A stretch of 42,475 nucleotides of DNA from NCBI GenBank assembly GCA_044359525.1, contig JBIKLY010000019.1, positions 1 to 42,475 on the forward strand, given 5' to 3'. Below are positions 1 through 6,426 of this stretch, piece by piece (the stretch's first letter is position 1; each line of letters begins with the position of its first letter). A program made the position numbers and the translations under genes. This DNA comes from CAJBIL01 sp044359525 (GTDB lineage Bacteria; Pseudomonadota; Gammaproteobacteria; Burkholderiales; Rhodocyclaceae). A model generated the notes under the pieces. That model searched no databases and had not been told where the DNA came from. It saw only the letters and a list, made by a program, of their open reading frames with translations.

Positions 1-210
1 CGCTTTGCCATCCGCTACGAAGCGGCACGCACCATCGAAGATGTGCTGGCACGACGCACGCGGGCGCTGTTCCACGACGCGACCGCCGCCGACGCAATCA
101 TTGCCAGAGTCGCTGAAATATTTGCTGAAGAACTCGATCCACCAGCAGATCGACTAAAAGCGATGATTGAAGCCGCACGCGACAGCGCCCGACGCTTCAT
201 GGGGAATTAG
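1..210 (+). CDS. glpD: Glycerol-3-phosphate dehydrogenase, C-terminal fragment
   Basis: This is the last 69 codons of a gene that begins before the window, read in frame 1 to the TAG at 208-210. The stretch YEAARTIEDVLARRTRALF matches the well conserved C-terminal helical domain of aerobic FAD-dependent glycerol-3-phosphate dehydrogenase (GlpD), which oxidises glycerol 3-phosphate to dihydroxyacetone phosphate at the inner membrane. Only this accessory domain is visible; the FAD-binding part lies upstream. The gene converges on the next gene with a 41-nt gap. Identification rests on recognising the VEDVLARRTR-type motif. Confidence 0.8.
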   Translation, partial: RFAIRYEAARTIEDVLARRTRALFHDATAADAIIARVAEIFAEELDPPADRLKAMIEAARDSARRFMGN

Positions 211-251
211 GAAAACCGGCAATCCACAAAATTACCGGATGCCGGTACCGC

Positions 252-686
252 TCAGGCCGGCGCCGGATACAGCCACGCGAACAAGGCCTGCCCCTGCGAT
301 TCGGCAAGGCGCGCGAGGCCGGCAAGATCAATAAGCAAGGTATGCACAGCCTCGACCGGCCAGGCTTCAATTTCAAAAACCTCGGTCGCCGCCAGCTCGT
401 CGGCCAGCTGCGAAAGAATTTCAGCATCGTAAGCCGCCATTTTTTCCAGCACCCGCTCAGCGATGCGAACCACAATTGTTCCCTCTTCGGCCACACAGGC
501 AGGCTCGTGCAGGCTGAGCGACAGGTCATATTCGTCACCCGTTACCAGACAGTGCAGCATGGTGATCTTGGTAGTATCGAGGCCTTTCCCCTCGATTCCG
601 CTCCATTCATCGAGCGGGCACATTGATTCTGCGACTGCTGCAAATTCATCTTCATCAGCAGCGACAAAGTAGGTAATTAGTGCCAA
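252..686 (-). CDS. Conserved hypothetical acidic protein, 144 aa
   Basis: I do not recognise the family. The product is a soluble, strongly acidic protein of 144 residues without signal peptide or membrane segment, beginning MALITYFVAADEDEF. The start is TTG at 684-686, supported by AAGGAG seven bases upstream; no in-frame ATG lies near the N-terminus. Codon use and GC match the surrounding genes. It lies downstream of, and in the same direction as, the RNase H-like gene (69-nt gap), and converges on glpD. No function can be assigned. Confidence 0.65.
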   Translation of the reverse strand: MALITYFVAADEDEFAAVAESMCPLDEWSGIEGKGLDTTKITMLHCLVTGDEYDLSLSLHEPACVAEEGTIVVRIAERVLEKMAAYDAEILSQLADELAATEVFEIEAWPVEAVHTLLIDLAGLARLAESQGQALFAWLYPAPA

Positions 687-755
687 TCGACAACTCCTTG
701 ATCTGTTTAAAAAGCTACCGCCTGAACAACGCCCAGTATACCGCCCGCACCTGTT

Positions 756-1229
756 TCAGCGACGATTGCGCTTCGGTTTGCGCACGATGACCGGCCGCTC
801 CGGCAAGCCGAGCGCCTGCCGCGAAAGACGATCCGCATCACCATTACGCTGCTGCGGAATCCATATCAGCTGCACTTCAGCAAAGCGCGCCATCCACTCG
901 CGGGCGCGCATCGACAGCATGCGCAGCGGCTCAATTACCGTCGACTCCGGGCCGTTCACATAGCGGATCGCCACATCGCTGTCGCCCCACACCTGCAGGC
1001 GCCGCGCGCCGGCCGCGCAAGCCAGTTCAAGCAGCGCGCAGAGCGCCTGCAGTTCGGCCTCGTTGTTGCAGCCGCTGCCGGAAAGCCGTTCCGACTTTTC
1101 AAAGCGACGCGCGTCGGGCGCGAGCAGAACCACGCCAATGCCGATGTCACCCGGATTGGGCCGCGCCGACCCGTCAAACCAGCCTTGCCAGTAGATATCA
1201 ACGCTCAATGCAGCACCCGATTCATTCAC
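756..1229 (-). CDS. RNase HI-like (RVT_3) ribonuclease H-fold protein
   Basis: A 157-residue RNase H fold protein. The four expected acidic residues are visible: D19 in WFDGSARPNPG, E59 in NNEAEL, D83 in WGDSD and D133 in GDADRLSRQA, so it may cleave RNA in RNA/DNA hybrids. The short divergent RVT_3 type with the FDGSxRxNPG start is typical of proteins annotated as reverse transcriptase-like or RNase H family, separate from canonical RnhA. The reading frame stays open to 1715, inside the opposite-strand fdhD gene. I chose GTG at 1227-1229 because the domain begins just after it; TTG seven codons later is the alternative. It is divergent from fdhD, with 99 nt between the starts. Confidence 0.75.
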   Translation of the reverse strand: MNESGAALSVDIYWQGWFDGSARPNPGDIGIGVVLLAPDARRFEKSERLSGSGCNNEAELQALCALLELACAAGARRLQVWGDSDVAIRYVNGPESTVIEPLRMLSMRAREWMARFAEVQLIWIPQQRNGDADRLSRQALGLPERPVIVRKPKRNRR

Positions 1230-1328
1230 AGTTCGTAAAACATGACGAATTCTGACGCTTATGAAAACGCGACGCCAGCCGCATGTACAATTCAAGGCTA
1301 ATTCAGCCAGCCGGAACCAACACCCGCA

Positions 1329-2144
1329 ATGACTGCCCCGCTGCTCACCCAGGCCAGCCGCCCGCTGACCTTCACCATCGATGCGATCAACGAGCGCGGC
1401 GAGATCGTACCGACACCGATTGCCGGCGAACACCCGCTGACCATCTACGTCGACAAACGCGAAATCGTCACCCTGATGACGCTCGGTGCGGCACCCGAGG
1501 CATTGACTGTCGGCTACCTGCGCAACCAGCGCCTGGTACAAAGCCTTGATGAAATCGCCGCCGTACAGGTTGATTGGGAGGTCAATGCGGTCGCGGTAAC
1601 CACCCATCACGGCCTGCTCGATGCCGAGGCGCGCATGAGCAAACGCACGGTCACCACCGGCTGCGGGCAAGGCACAATGTTCGGTGATCTGATGGCTGAA
1701 ATCGACGAACTCCACCTACCGAAAAACGCGCAGCTAAGCGAAGCCACCGTCTATGCCCTGCTTGACGCGGTGCGCCATCACGACTCGATCTACAAGCAGG
1801 CCGGCGCCGTGCATGGCTGCGCGCTGGCGAGCAACGCGCCATCCGGCACGGAGATTCTGATGTTCGTCGAGGATGTCGGCCGCCATAACGCGGTAGACGC
1901 CATTGCCGGGAAGATGTGGCTCGACGGGCTGGACGGCAGCGACAAGATTTTCTACACCACCGGACGCCTGACTTCCGAGATGGTGATCAAGACGGCGCAG
2001 ATGGGCATCCCGTTTCTCGTCTCGCGCTCTGGGCTGACGCAGATGGGCTGGGAACTGGCACAACGTATCGGCATGACAATGATCGGCCGTGCGCAAGGCA
2101 AACACTATCTACTATTTACCGGAGAGGAGCGTTTCACACGATGA
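1329..2144 (+). CDS. fdhD: FdhD, formate dehydrogenase sulfurtransferase
   Basis: FdhD carries sulfur from the cysteine desulfurase IscS to the bis-MGD cofactor of formate dehydrogenase and is required for that enzyme's activity. The 271-residue product has the family landmarks: the persulfide loop VTTGCGQGTMFGD at residues 108-120, the AGAVHGCALA segment at 158-167, VEDVGRHNAVDAIAGK at 180-195 and TTGRLTSEMVIK at 210-221. The loop has a single cysteine, C112; the position of the second cysteine of the CxxC seen in E. coli FdhD is G115. The stop overlaps the mobA start (ATGA at 2141-2144), so the two are translationally coupled. No formate dehydrogenase structural genes are in the window. Confidence 0.93.
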   Translation: MTAPLLTQASRPLTFTIDAINERGEIVPTPIAGEHPLTIYVDKREIVTLMTLGAAPEALTVGYLRNQRLVQSLDEIAAVQVDWEVNAVAVTTHHGLLDAEARMSKRTVTTGCGQGTMFGDLMAEIDELHLPKNAQLSEATVYALLDAVRHHDSIYKQAGAVHGCALASNAPSGTEILMFVEDVGRHNAVDAIAGKMWLDGLDGSDKIFYTTGRLTSEMVIKTAQMGIPFLVSRSGLTQMGWELAQRIGMTMIGRAQGKHYLLFTGEERFTR

Positions 2145-2710
2145 TTACCGGCGTAATTCTCGCGGGCGGCCTGGGCCGTCGCATGGGCGGTGTCGACAAA
2201 GGCCTGCAATTGCTCCAGGACAAGCCGATGGTGCAGTGGGCGCTGGAGCGCTTTGCCCCGCAGGTCGACGAAGTGCTGATCAACGCCAACCAGAACGCCG
2301 AACAGTACGGCACTTTCGGCTACCCGGTGGTACCCGATCAGATCCCTGATTTTGCCGGCCCGCTGGCCGGCCTGCACGCGGCACTCTCGCGGGCGGCACA
2401 CCCGCTGGTCGCCACCGTGCCCTGCGACTCACCCTTCCTGCCAGCCGATCTGGTCAGCCGCCTGCACGCTGCGCTGGAAGCTGATGGCGCCGATCTCGCC
2501 GTAGCGCGCACTTTCGACCAGGCGCATCCGGTATTCTGCCTGTGCCGGCGCGAGGTGCTGCCGCACCTGACGGCCTTTCTCGAATCGGGTGGACGCAAGG
2601 TCGACCGCTGGTACGCAACGCTGAAGGTGATCGAAGTGGCTTTCGACGACGAAGCCGAAGCCTTCAGCAACATCAACACGCGTGATGAACTGAAAAATTT
2701 CGGCAAATGA
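2141..2710 (+). CDS. mobA: Molybdenum cofactor guanylyltransferase MobA
   Basis: MobA transfers GMP from GTP to molybdopterin-Mo to form the guanine dinucleotide cofactor used by DMSO-reductase family enzymes such as formate dehydrogenase. The 189-residue product has the nucleotidyltransferase signature LAGGLGRRMGGVDKGL at residues 7-22 and the metal-binding PCDSPFLP motif near residue 90. Length is usual for the family. The frame stays open upstream to 1916, but ATG at 2141 is preceded by GGAGAGGAG, overlaps the fdhD stop as ATGA and begins right at the conserved ITGVILAGG strand. Its own stop overlaps the next start (ATGA at 2707-2710), so three genes form one coupled operon. Confidence 0.95.
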   Translation: MITGVILAGGLGRRMGGVDKGLQLLQDKPMVQWALERFAPQVDEVLINANQNAEQYGTFGYPVVPDQIPDFAGPLAGLHAALSRAAHPLVATVPCDSPFLPADLVSRLHAALEADGADLAVARTFDQAHPVFCLCRREVLPHLTAFLESGGRKVDRWYATLKVIEVAFDDEAEAFSNINTRDELKNFGK

Positions 2711-3618
2711 GCTTAGAGACCGCGAACGACAGCCCGTACCTGACAGCGAAGCTGGCCGCCGCCTACCTGCACATCAACGAGAAGAAACTCTACGAACTGG
2801 CCAACGCCCGCGAAGTACCAGCCGCCAAGGTCGGTGGCAAATGGCTCTTCGCGCGCGCCCTGCTCGACGCATGGCTGCTCGAACAGGCGCACGGCGGCGC
2901 ATTGACCGACCGCCTGTTGCTCGCCGGCAGCGATGACCCGTGGCTGGCAAGCGCGATGACACAACTCGCGGCAACGGTCGGCAATACGGCCTTCGTCGCC
3001 TACGCACCGAACGGCACACTGCCCGGCCTCGAACTACTGGCACAACGCCGGACCAGCGCCAGCGCGCTGCACTGGGGGCCGCTTGAACGCAGCGACCTGG
3101 CCCACCCTGCACTGCTGCGCAAACACGCCGGCCATGATCAGTGGACACTGATTCGTCTGGCCCGGCGCGAACAGGGCATCATCCTGCGTCCCGGCATCGA
3201 GGCCAGCGATCTCGAAACGCTGGCCAGTTACGATTTTCGCTGGGCAATGCGGCAGGGCGGCGCCGGCTCGCAGCACTATCTGCTGACCGCGCTGACCGAC
3301 CGCGGCTTCCGCAGCGAGGATTGCAGCACGGTCGCCACCGCCTTGTCCGAACGGCAGGCTGCGGCACTGGTGGCGCAAGACATCGCCGACTGCGCGCCCG
3401 GCACGCGCGGCGCGGCCGGTGAATTCGGTCTGGATTTTTTACCGCTCGGCTGGGAGGCGTTCGATCTCGCCCTGCCCAAAACACTCTACTTCCGGCGGCT
3501 GTTTCAGCAACTACTCGACCTGCTCGGCAGCGAGGCGTCGCGCGCGCTGGCCACCCGCCTTGGTGGCTACGACCTGACCCCTCTGGGGCGCAACATCTTG
3601 TTCGATCAGACGCCGTAA
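2707..3618 (+). CDS. Helix-turn-helix protein with periplasmic-binding-protein-like domain
   Basis: A 303-residue protein. Residues 10-58 form an excisionase-type helix-turn-helix (LTAKLAAAYLHINEKKLYEL, then KVGGKWLFARALLDAWL). Residues of about 75-290 resemble the substrate-binding-protein-like domain (PBP_like type) found in regulators connected with molybdate/tungstate and molybdenum cofactor genes. There is no signal peptide, so the binding domain would act in the cytoplasm. The start is fixed by the 4-bp ATGA overlap with mobA. The likely role, inferred from domains and position, is a DNA-binding sensor for molybdate, tungstate or a cofactor precursor that controls this operon or formate dehydrogenase genes. 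The 3' end overlaps the convergent gene by 13 nt. Confidence 0.75.
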   Translation: MSLETANDSPYLTAKLAAAYLHINEKKLYELANAREVPAAKVGGKWLFARALLDAWLLEQAHGGALTDRLLLAGSDDPWLASAMTQLAATVGNTAFVAYAPNGTLPGLELLAQRRTSASALHWGPLERSDLAHPALLRKHAGHDQWTLIRLARREQGIILRPGIEASDLETLASYDFRWAMRQGGAGSQHYLLTALTDRGFRSEDCSTVATALSERQAAALVAQDIADCAPGTRGAAGEFGLDFLPLGWEAFDLALPKTLYFRRLFQQLLDLLGSEASRALATRLGGYDLTPLGRNILFDQTP

Positions 3619-4496
3619 ATCTGCTGGTAGGCCGCCAGCGCTTGAGCAATTTTCACGCTTGGCCTGGCCACATCGCCGGTGCCGAACTCTTGCTGCAAGT
3701 CGCTCTTGTGCTCGGCGAAGTAGTCAATGACCTTATCGAGATTATTCAGCCGGTTCGGGATGAAATTACCAGCCGAATTGAGTAATTCTGCCGATTTGGC
3801 GAAATTTTCACTGAATTCCTGAACCGTATTGACGGCGCCTTTCCGGTTATTCGTCAGCAATGAATTGAGCCGTGCGGTATCGAGCGAGGCCAACTTGGTA
3901 TTCGGGTCAATCGAGATGCCGAGATCGGCCAAGCCATGCACGCCCTCTCTGGCGCCGTTAAAGGGATTTTTGATGCTCTGATCGAGCTCGTAACGCGAAA
4001 TCTGTGCGGCCTGGGCATCGGCCATTGCCCCGCCTTGCTCCATGTCCGGATTGAAGCGCAGAACCCAGCTGTTGTACTGGCCGACAAAATGCTGCAACTG
4101 CGAAGTCAACGCCTCATTGCTGCTGGATTCGGAAATATCTCCCAGACTCCGGCCGGCATCCTGCATTTGCGAGACATAGGATTTCATCTCGCTCAGTTCC
4201 GAAAACTGTGCCTTGTACGAAATATCATTACTATTGATGACGCTCATCATCCGGTAGGCCGACTCCGGATCAAACAACCCCAGATTACGACCGGTCGACG
4301 ATAGCCCCCTGATTTCGCCAGCCTTGGTCAACATGGATGAAGAGGAGGCCGAAGCGCCTTCTGATGCAAAGCCTTGAAATATGTCCTGCCAGCGGGTGTC
4401 GTGCTTTGCGTCAGGGCCGGCGGCGATCAGCGAACCAAGTGCCTGCGAGCGGAAACTTGCCAGACCGAGCAGAATTGAGGGGGGTGAGAGAGTCAT
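3606..4496 (-). CDS. Orphan protein resembling the FliD C-terminal domain
   Basis: A 296-residue protein without a clear signal peptide. Residues of about 150-265 resemble the C-terminal domain of the flagellar cap protein FliD: GLADLGISIDPNTK followed by LASLDTARLNSLLTNN, where FliD has a LADLGI-T-D-G-L-LD-KL pattern, then a stretch ending in a coiled-coil-like tail. The N-terminal FliD coiled coil and the body of the cap protein are missing, and no flagellar genes are nearby. The N-terminal third is Ser/Ala rich. It converges on the HTH/PBP gene with a 13-nt overlap of the 3' ends. It could be a diverged hook-associated-like protein with another role. Similarity was judged by eye. Confidence 0.6.
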   Translation of the reverse strand: MTLSPPSILLGLASFRSQALGSLIAAGPDAKHDTRWQDIFQGFASEGASASSSSMLTKAGEIRGLSSTGRNLGLFDPESAYRMMSVINSNDISYKAQFSELSEMKSYVSQMQDAGRSLGDISESSSNEALTSQLQHFVGQYNSWVLRFNPDMEQGGAMADAQAAQISRYELDQSIKNPFNGAREGVHGLADLGISIDPNTKLASLDTARLNSLLTNNRKGAVNTVQEFSENFAKSAELLNSAGNFIPNRLNNLDKVIDYFAEHKSDLQQEFGTGDVARPSVKIAQALAAYQQIYGV

Positions 4497-4557
4497 GACA
4501 CTTGCTCCTGTTTGTGGCTACGCATCTGAAGATGGGTAATCCGGGGAACGAACAGTC

Positions 4558-4737
4558 ATGAGTAAGCATAAGCCGTGCCGATCATTCGCATCCATGCGGC
4601 AAGGCATTGAGCCAAAGAAATTCTGCTGTTCCGGCAATTTTTTCCGCCGGGGCGGCAAAGACTTCCTGCCGCCGCATCAAGCGCAGTGGACAAAATCACC
4701 CCGAAGCGGATTTTTTGGTGCGACGCAGCAAAAATAG
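4558..4737 (+). CDS. Possible small protein, 59 aa, cysteine-containing and basic
   Basis: An open frame of 59 codons starts at ATG 4558, with GGGGAA about ten bases upstream, and ends at TAG 4735-4737, two bases before the phasin -35 box. The translation begins MSKHKPCRSFASMRQ and contains a CC pair (residues 23-24) and a basic FFRRGGKDF segment. I do not recognise it. The good ribosome binding site and the end placed exactly before the next promoter favour a real gene. The short length and unusual composition (many K, R, F, C) leave chance as a serious alternative. Confidence 0.3.
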   Translation: MSKHKPCRSFASMRQGIEPKKFCCSGNFFRRGGKDFLPPHQAQWTKSPRSGFFGATQQK

Positions 4738-4738
4738 A

Positions 4739-4766
4739 TTGACATCCTGAAAAGAGCCGCTAAAAT
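4739..4766 (+). promoter_or_regulatory. Sigma70 promoter of the phasin gene
   Basis: TTGACA at 4739-4744 and TAAAAT at 4761-4766 are separated by 16 bp. This is a consensus -35 box and a 5/6 -10 box with near-optimal spacing, in an AT-rich patch just upstream of the phasin gene. Transcription would start near 4773 and leave a leader of about 100 nt. Confidence 0.75.
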
Positions 4767-4773
4767 TCAACTT

Positions 4774-4785
4774 ATTGCAGTGCAC
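4774..4785. promoter_or_regulatory. Possible operator (TGCA-G-TGCA) at the phasin transcription start
   Basis: The sequence TTGCAGTGCA around 4774-4784 contains two TGCA half-sites one base apart and lies at the expected transcription start. In beta- and alphaproteobacteria, phasin genes are commonly repressed by PhaR, which binds TGC/GCA-type sites overlapping the promoter. Assigning this site to PhaR is inference; phaR is not in the window. Confidence 0.3.
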
Positions 4786-4873
4786 CATTCGCCTCCTCGC
4801 ACTGGGGATGAGCATCGCGAATGGGGAATCAATCAGGCATCAATTGAATTTTTTAATAACTCTGGAGATCACC

Positions 4874-5410
4874 ATGAACAAAGTAGCCGAGCAATTCACC
4901 ACCGCCAACAAAGCCGGTATCGAAACCCTGCAGACCGTTGCCAACACCTCGTTGACCGGCCTCGCCAACCTGACGCTGCTCAACCTCAACACGGTCCGTG
5001 CTTTGGTCGAAGACAGTGCTGCCAACGCCAAGGCGTTGCTCGCGGTCAAGGATGTGCAGGGTCTGCTGGCACTGCAGAAGTCGCTGGCTCAGCCGGCTGT
5101 CGAAAAGACCATCGCTTACTCGCGCAGCGTGTATGAGATCCTCAGCCAGTCGTCGAACGGCGTGACCCAGGTCGTTGAAGAGCAGGTTTCGGAAGTCAAC
5201 AAGAACGTGAACTCTGCCATCGAAAAAGCGCTGAAAAATGCACCGGCCGGTTCCGAAGTTGCCGTGACTGCCGTAAAGTCGGCAATCGCTGCCGCAAACT
5301 CGGCCTACAGCAACATCAGCAAGGTTGCCAAGCAGGCTACCGAGATGGCCGAAGCCAACGTCGCTGCAGCCAATGCAGCAACCGTGAAGCTGGTCAAGAA
5401 AGCTGCCTGA
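4874..5410 (+). CDS. phaP: Phasin, PHA granule-associated protein
   Basis: A 178-residue phasin (Phasin_2 type) that coats polyhydroxyalkanoate granules and controls their size and number. It starts MNKVAEQFTTANKAGIETL and has the alanine-, valine- and lysine-rich, fully helical composition without cysteine that is typical of PhaP. Residues 20-110 hold the amphipathic phasin core (TLLNLNTVRALVEDSAANAKALL), and the tail is an Ala/Lys-rich helix ending VKLVKKAA. ATG 4874 was chosen over the upstream in-frame start at 4775 because it has GGAG seven bases upstream and matches the usual phasin N-terminus. The gene is monocistronic, between its own promoter and a strong terminator, as expected for an abundant protein. 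Confidence 0.92.
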   Translation: MNKVAEQFTTANKAGIETLQTVANTSLTGLANLTLLNLNTVRALVEDSAANAKALLAVKDVQGLLALQKSLAQPAVEKTIAYSRSVYEILSQSSNGVTQVVEEQVSEVNKNVNSAIEKALKNAPAGSEVAVTAVKSAIAAANSAYSNISKVAKQATEMAEANVAAANAATVKLVKKAA

Positions 5411-5429
5411 GCACACGTAAAACCATAAG

Positions 5430-5453
5430 ATCCGGCGCCTGAAGGTGCCGGAT
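5430..5453. terminator. Hairpin after the phasin gene
   Basis: A 10-bp stem (ATCCGGCGCC paired with GGTGCCGGAT, one G-T pair) with a TGAA loop lies 19 nt after the phasin stop. It has no T run of its own and sits just before the true terminator. It may protect the 3' end of the phasin message. Confidence 0.5.
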
Positions 5454-5457
5454 TCAG

Positions 5458-5485
5458 ACCCGGTGCTGCGGTACCGGGTTTTTTC
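5458..5485 (+). terminator. Rho-independent terminator of the phasin gene
   Basis: ACCCGGT at 5458-5464 pairs with ACCGGGT at 5473-5479 across an 8-nt loop and is followed by a run of six T residues. This is a classical intrinsic terminator in the direction of the phasin gene. Confidence 0.88.
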
Positions 5486-5610
5486 GTTTCAGACTGAAGC
5501 ATCGCTGTATCGGCGTTTTTCGACAAATAGCAATAAAAAGCTGTGCTTACTTGCTACAACAAGCACGGCGGCGCAAACTGTAGCGGACTTATCAAACTCG
5601 AAGGCGATAT

Positions 5611-5895
5611 ATGGGTACCGAAGTGAATACATCCATTCTGCAATTTCTGAAAAGCAACGGCGAGAAGCTGGATGCAGAAATCTCTGCCGCACTCCACATC
5701 CCGATGGCCTCATTGAAGACGCACGTTGCCCAGCTATCCGCCGCTGGCGAAGTTATTTGCTGCAACGTGACGCGATTCATTGAAGGCAAAAAAATCGAAG
5801 GTGTCAGTTGCCGCCTGTCGTGCGATCTGCCGTCACCGGCGCGTGGCCGCAAACCAGGCGTCAAAAAAGACCCGAACGCAGACTTGATGATGTGA
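5611..5895 (+). CDS. Small winged-helix DNA-binding protein, 94 aa
   Basis: A 94-residue protein with a helix-turn-helix pattern. Residues 8-50 (ILQFLKSNGEKLDAEISAAL, then the SLKTHVAQLSAAGEVICC recognition helix and wing) resemble the ArsR/MarR-type winged helix used in small regulators. A basic, proline-rich tail (PARGRKPGVKKD) follows. Cysteines at about 49-50, 67 and 71 are present, but no standard metal motif is obvious. The start ATG is preceded by GAAGGCGAT. It stands alone between the phasin terminator and the DUF2721 gene (59-nt gap). A transcription factor or nucleoid-associated protein is likely; the target is unknown. Confidence 0.65.
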   Translation: MGTEVNTSILQFLKSNGEKLDAEISAALHIPMASLKTHVAQLSAAGEVICCNVTRFIEGKKIEGVSCRLSCDLPSPARGRKPGVKKDPNADLMM

Positions 5896-5954
5896 AGCAG
5901 GAATCAGCCACGGCATCCCGCCAGGGCTGATTTCATTGAATTCACGAGGCCATT

Positions 5955-6410
5955 TTGCAGGCAGAAGGCATTTCAACCGTCGCGCACGTTATCCAGCTGG
6001 CTGTCGCCCCGGTTTTTTTGCTGACTGGTGTTGGCGCAATTCTGGCGGTGCTGATCAATCGGCTGGCGCGAGTCGTTGATCGCTTTCGTACGCTGGAAGA
6101 CGAACTGCCAAGCACCAAAGATGGCGTCCTGGCGCCAGCAAAAACCGAAATGCTGATCCTCACCCGCCGGGCCCGACTGATCCATTGGTCAATCAGCCTG
6201 TGCACAGTCTGCGCACTGTTTGTCTGCGTGGTCATTGCGACGCTGTTTGCCGGCTCGATGATCGGTGTCGATCTGTCGGGTACCATCGCGCTACTTTTCG
6301 TTGCCGCGATGCTGACGCTGATCGCCGGCTTAATGAGCTTCCTGCGCGAAATTGCACTGGCCACCAGCAGCATCCACGTCAGCCTGTCAGGGAACACCCC
6401 GAACAAATAG
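5955..6410 (+). CDS. DUF2721 family membrane protein
   Basis: A 151-residue inner membrane protein matching the DUF2721 pattern: an N-terminal transmembrane segment (VIQLAVAPVFLLTGVGAILA, about residues 12-32), the conserved NRLARVVDRFRTLE stretch, and two further membrane segments near 76-98 and 107-130 (TIALLFVAAMLTLIAGLMSF). The basic loop LTRRARLIHWSI precedes the second segment. The start is TTG at 5955 with GAGG six bases before it; no ATG lies nearby. Its molecular role is unknown. It converges on the histidine kinase gene with 16 nt between stops. Confidence 0.82.
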   Translation: MQAEGISTVAHVIQLAVAPVFLLTGVGAILAVLINRLARVVDRFRTLEDELPSTKDGVLAPAKTEMLILTRRARLIHWSISLCTVCALFVCVVIATLFAGSMIGVDLSGTIALLFVAAMLTLIAGLMSFLREIALATSSIHVSLSGNTPNK

Positions 6411-6426
6411 GCTACGTAAACCGCCG

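Larger units (their letters stand above)
4497..4873. other. 377-nt region between the FliD-C-like gene and the phasin gene
   Basis: This region separates two divergent genes. It holds a possible 59-codon plus-strand ORF (4558-4737), a strong sigma70 promoter just after it (4739-4766), a TGCA-G-TGCA site near the expected transcription start, and an untranslated leader of about 100 nt before the phasin start. I see no tRNA, hairpin terminator or insertion sequence in it. Confidence 0.6.

Noticed and set aside
215..246. Hairpin (ACCGGCA paired with TGCCGGT) between glpD and the next gene
   Set aside because: The 7-bp stem has an 18-nt loop and no T run, too weak to call a terminator.
1230..1715. 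Upstream extension of the RNase H-like frame to a 319-residue protein
   Set aside because: It lies wholly in antisense to fdhD, and the RNase H domain begins right after GTG 1229.
1916..2140. N-terminal extension of mobA
   Set aside because: It overlaps fdhD in another frame; ATG 2141 has a ribosome binding site and the family N-terminus.
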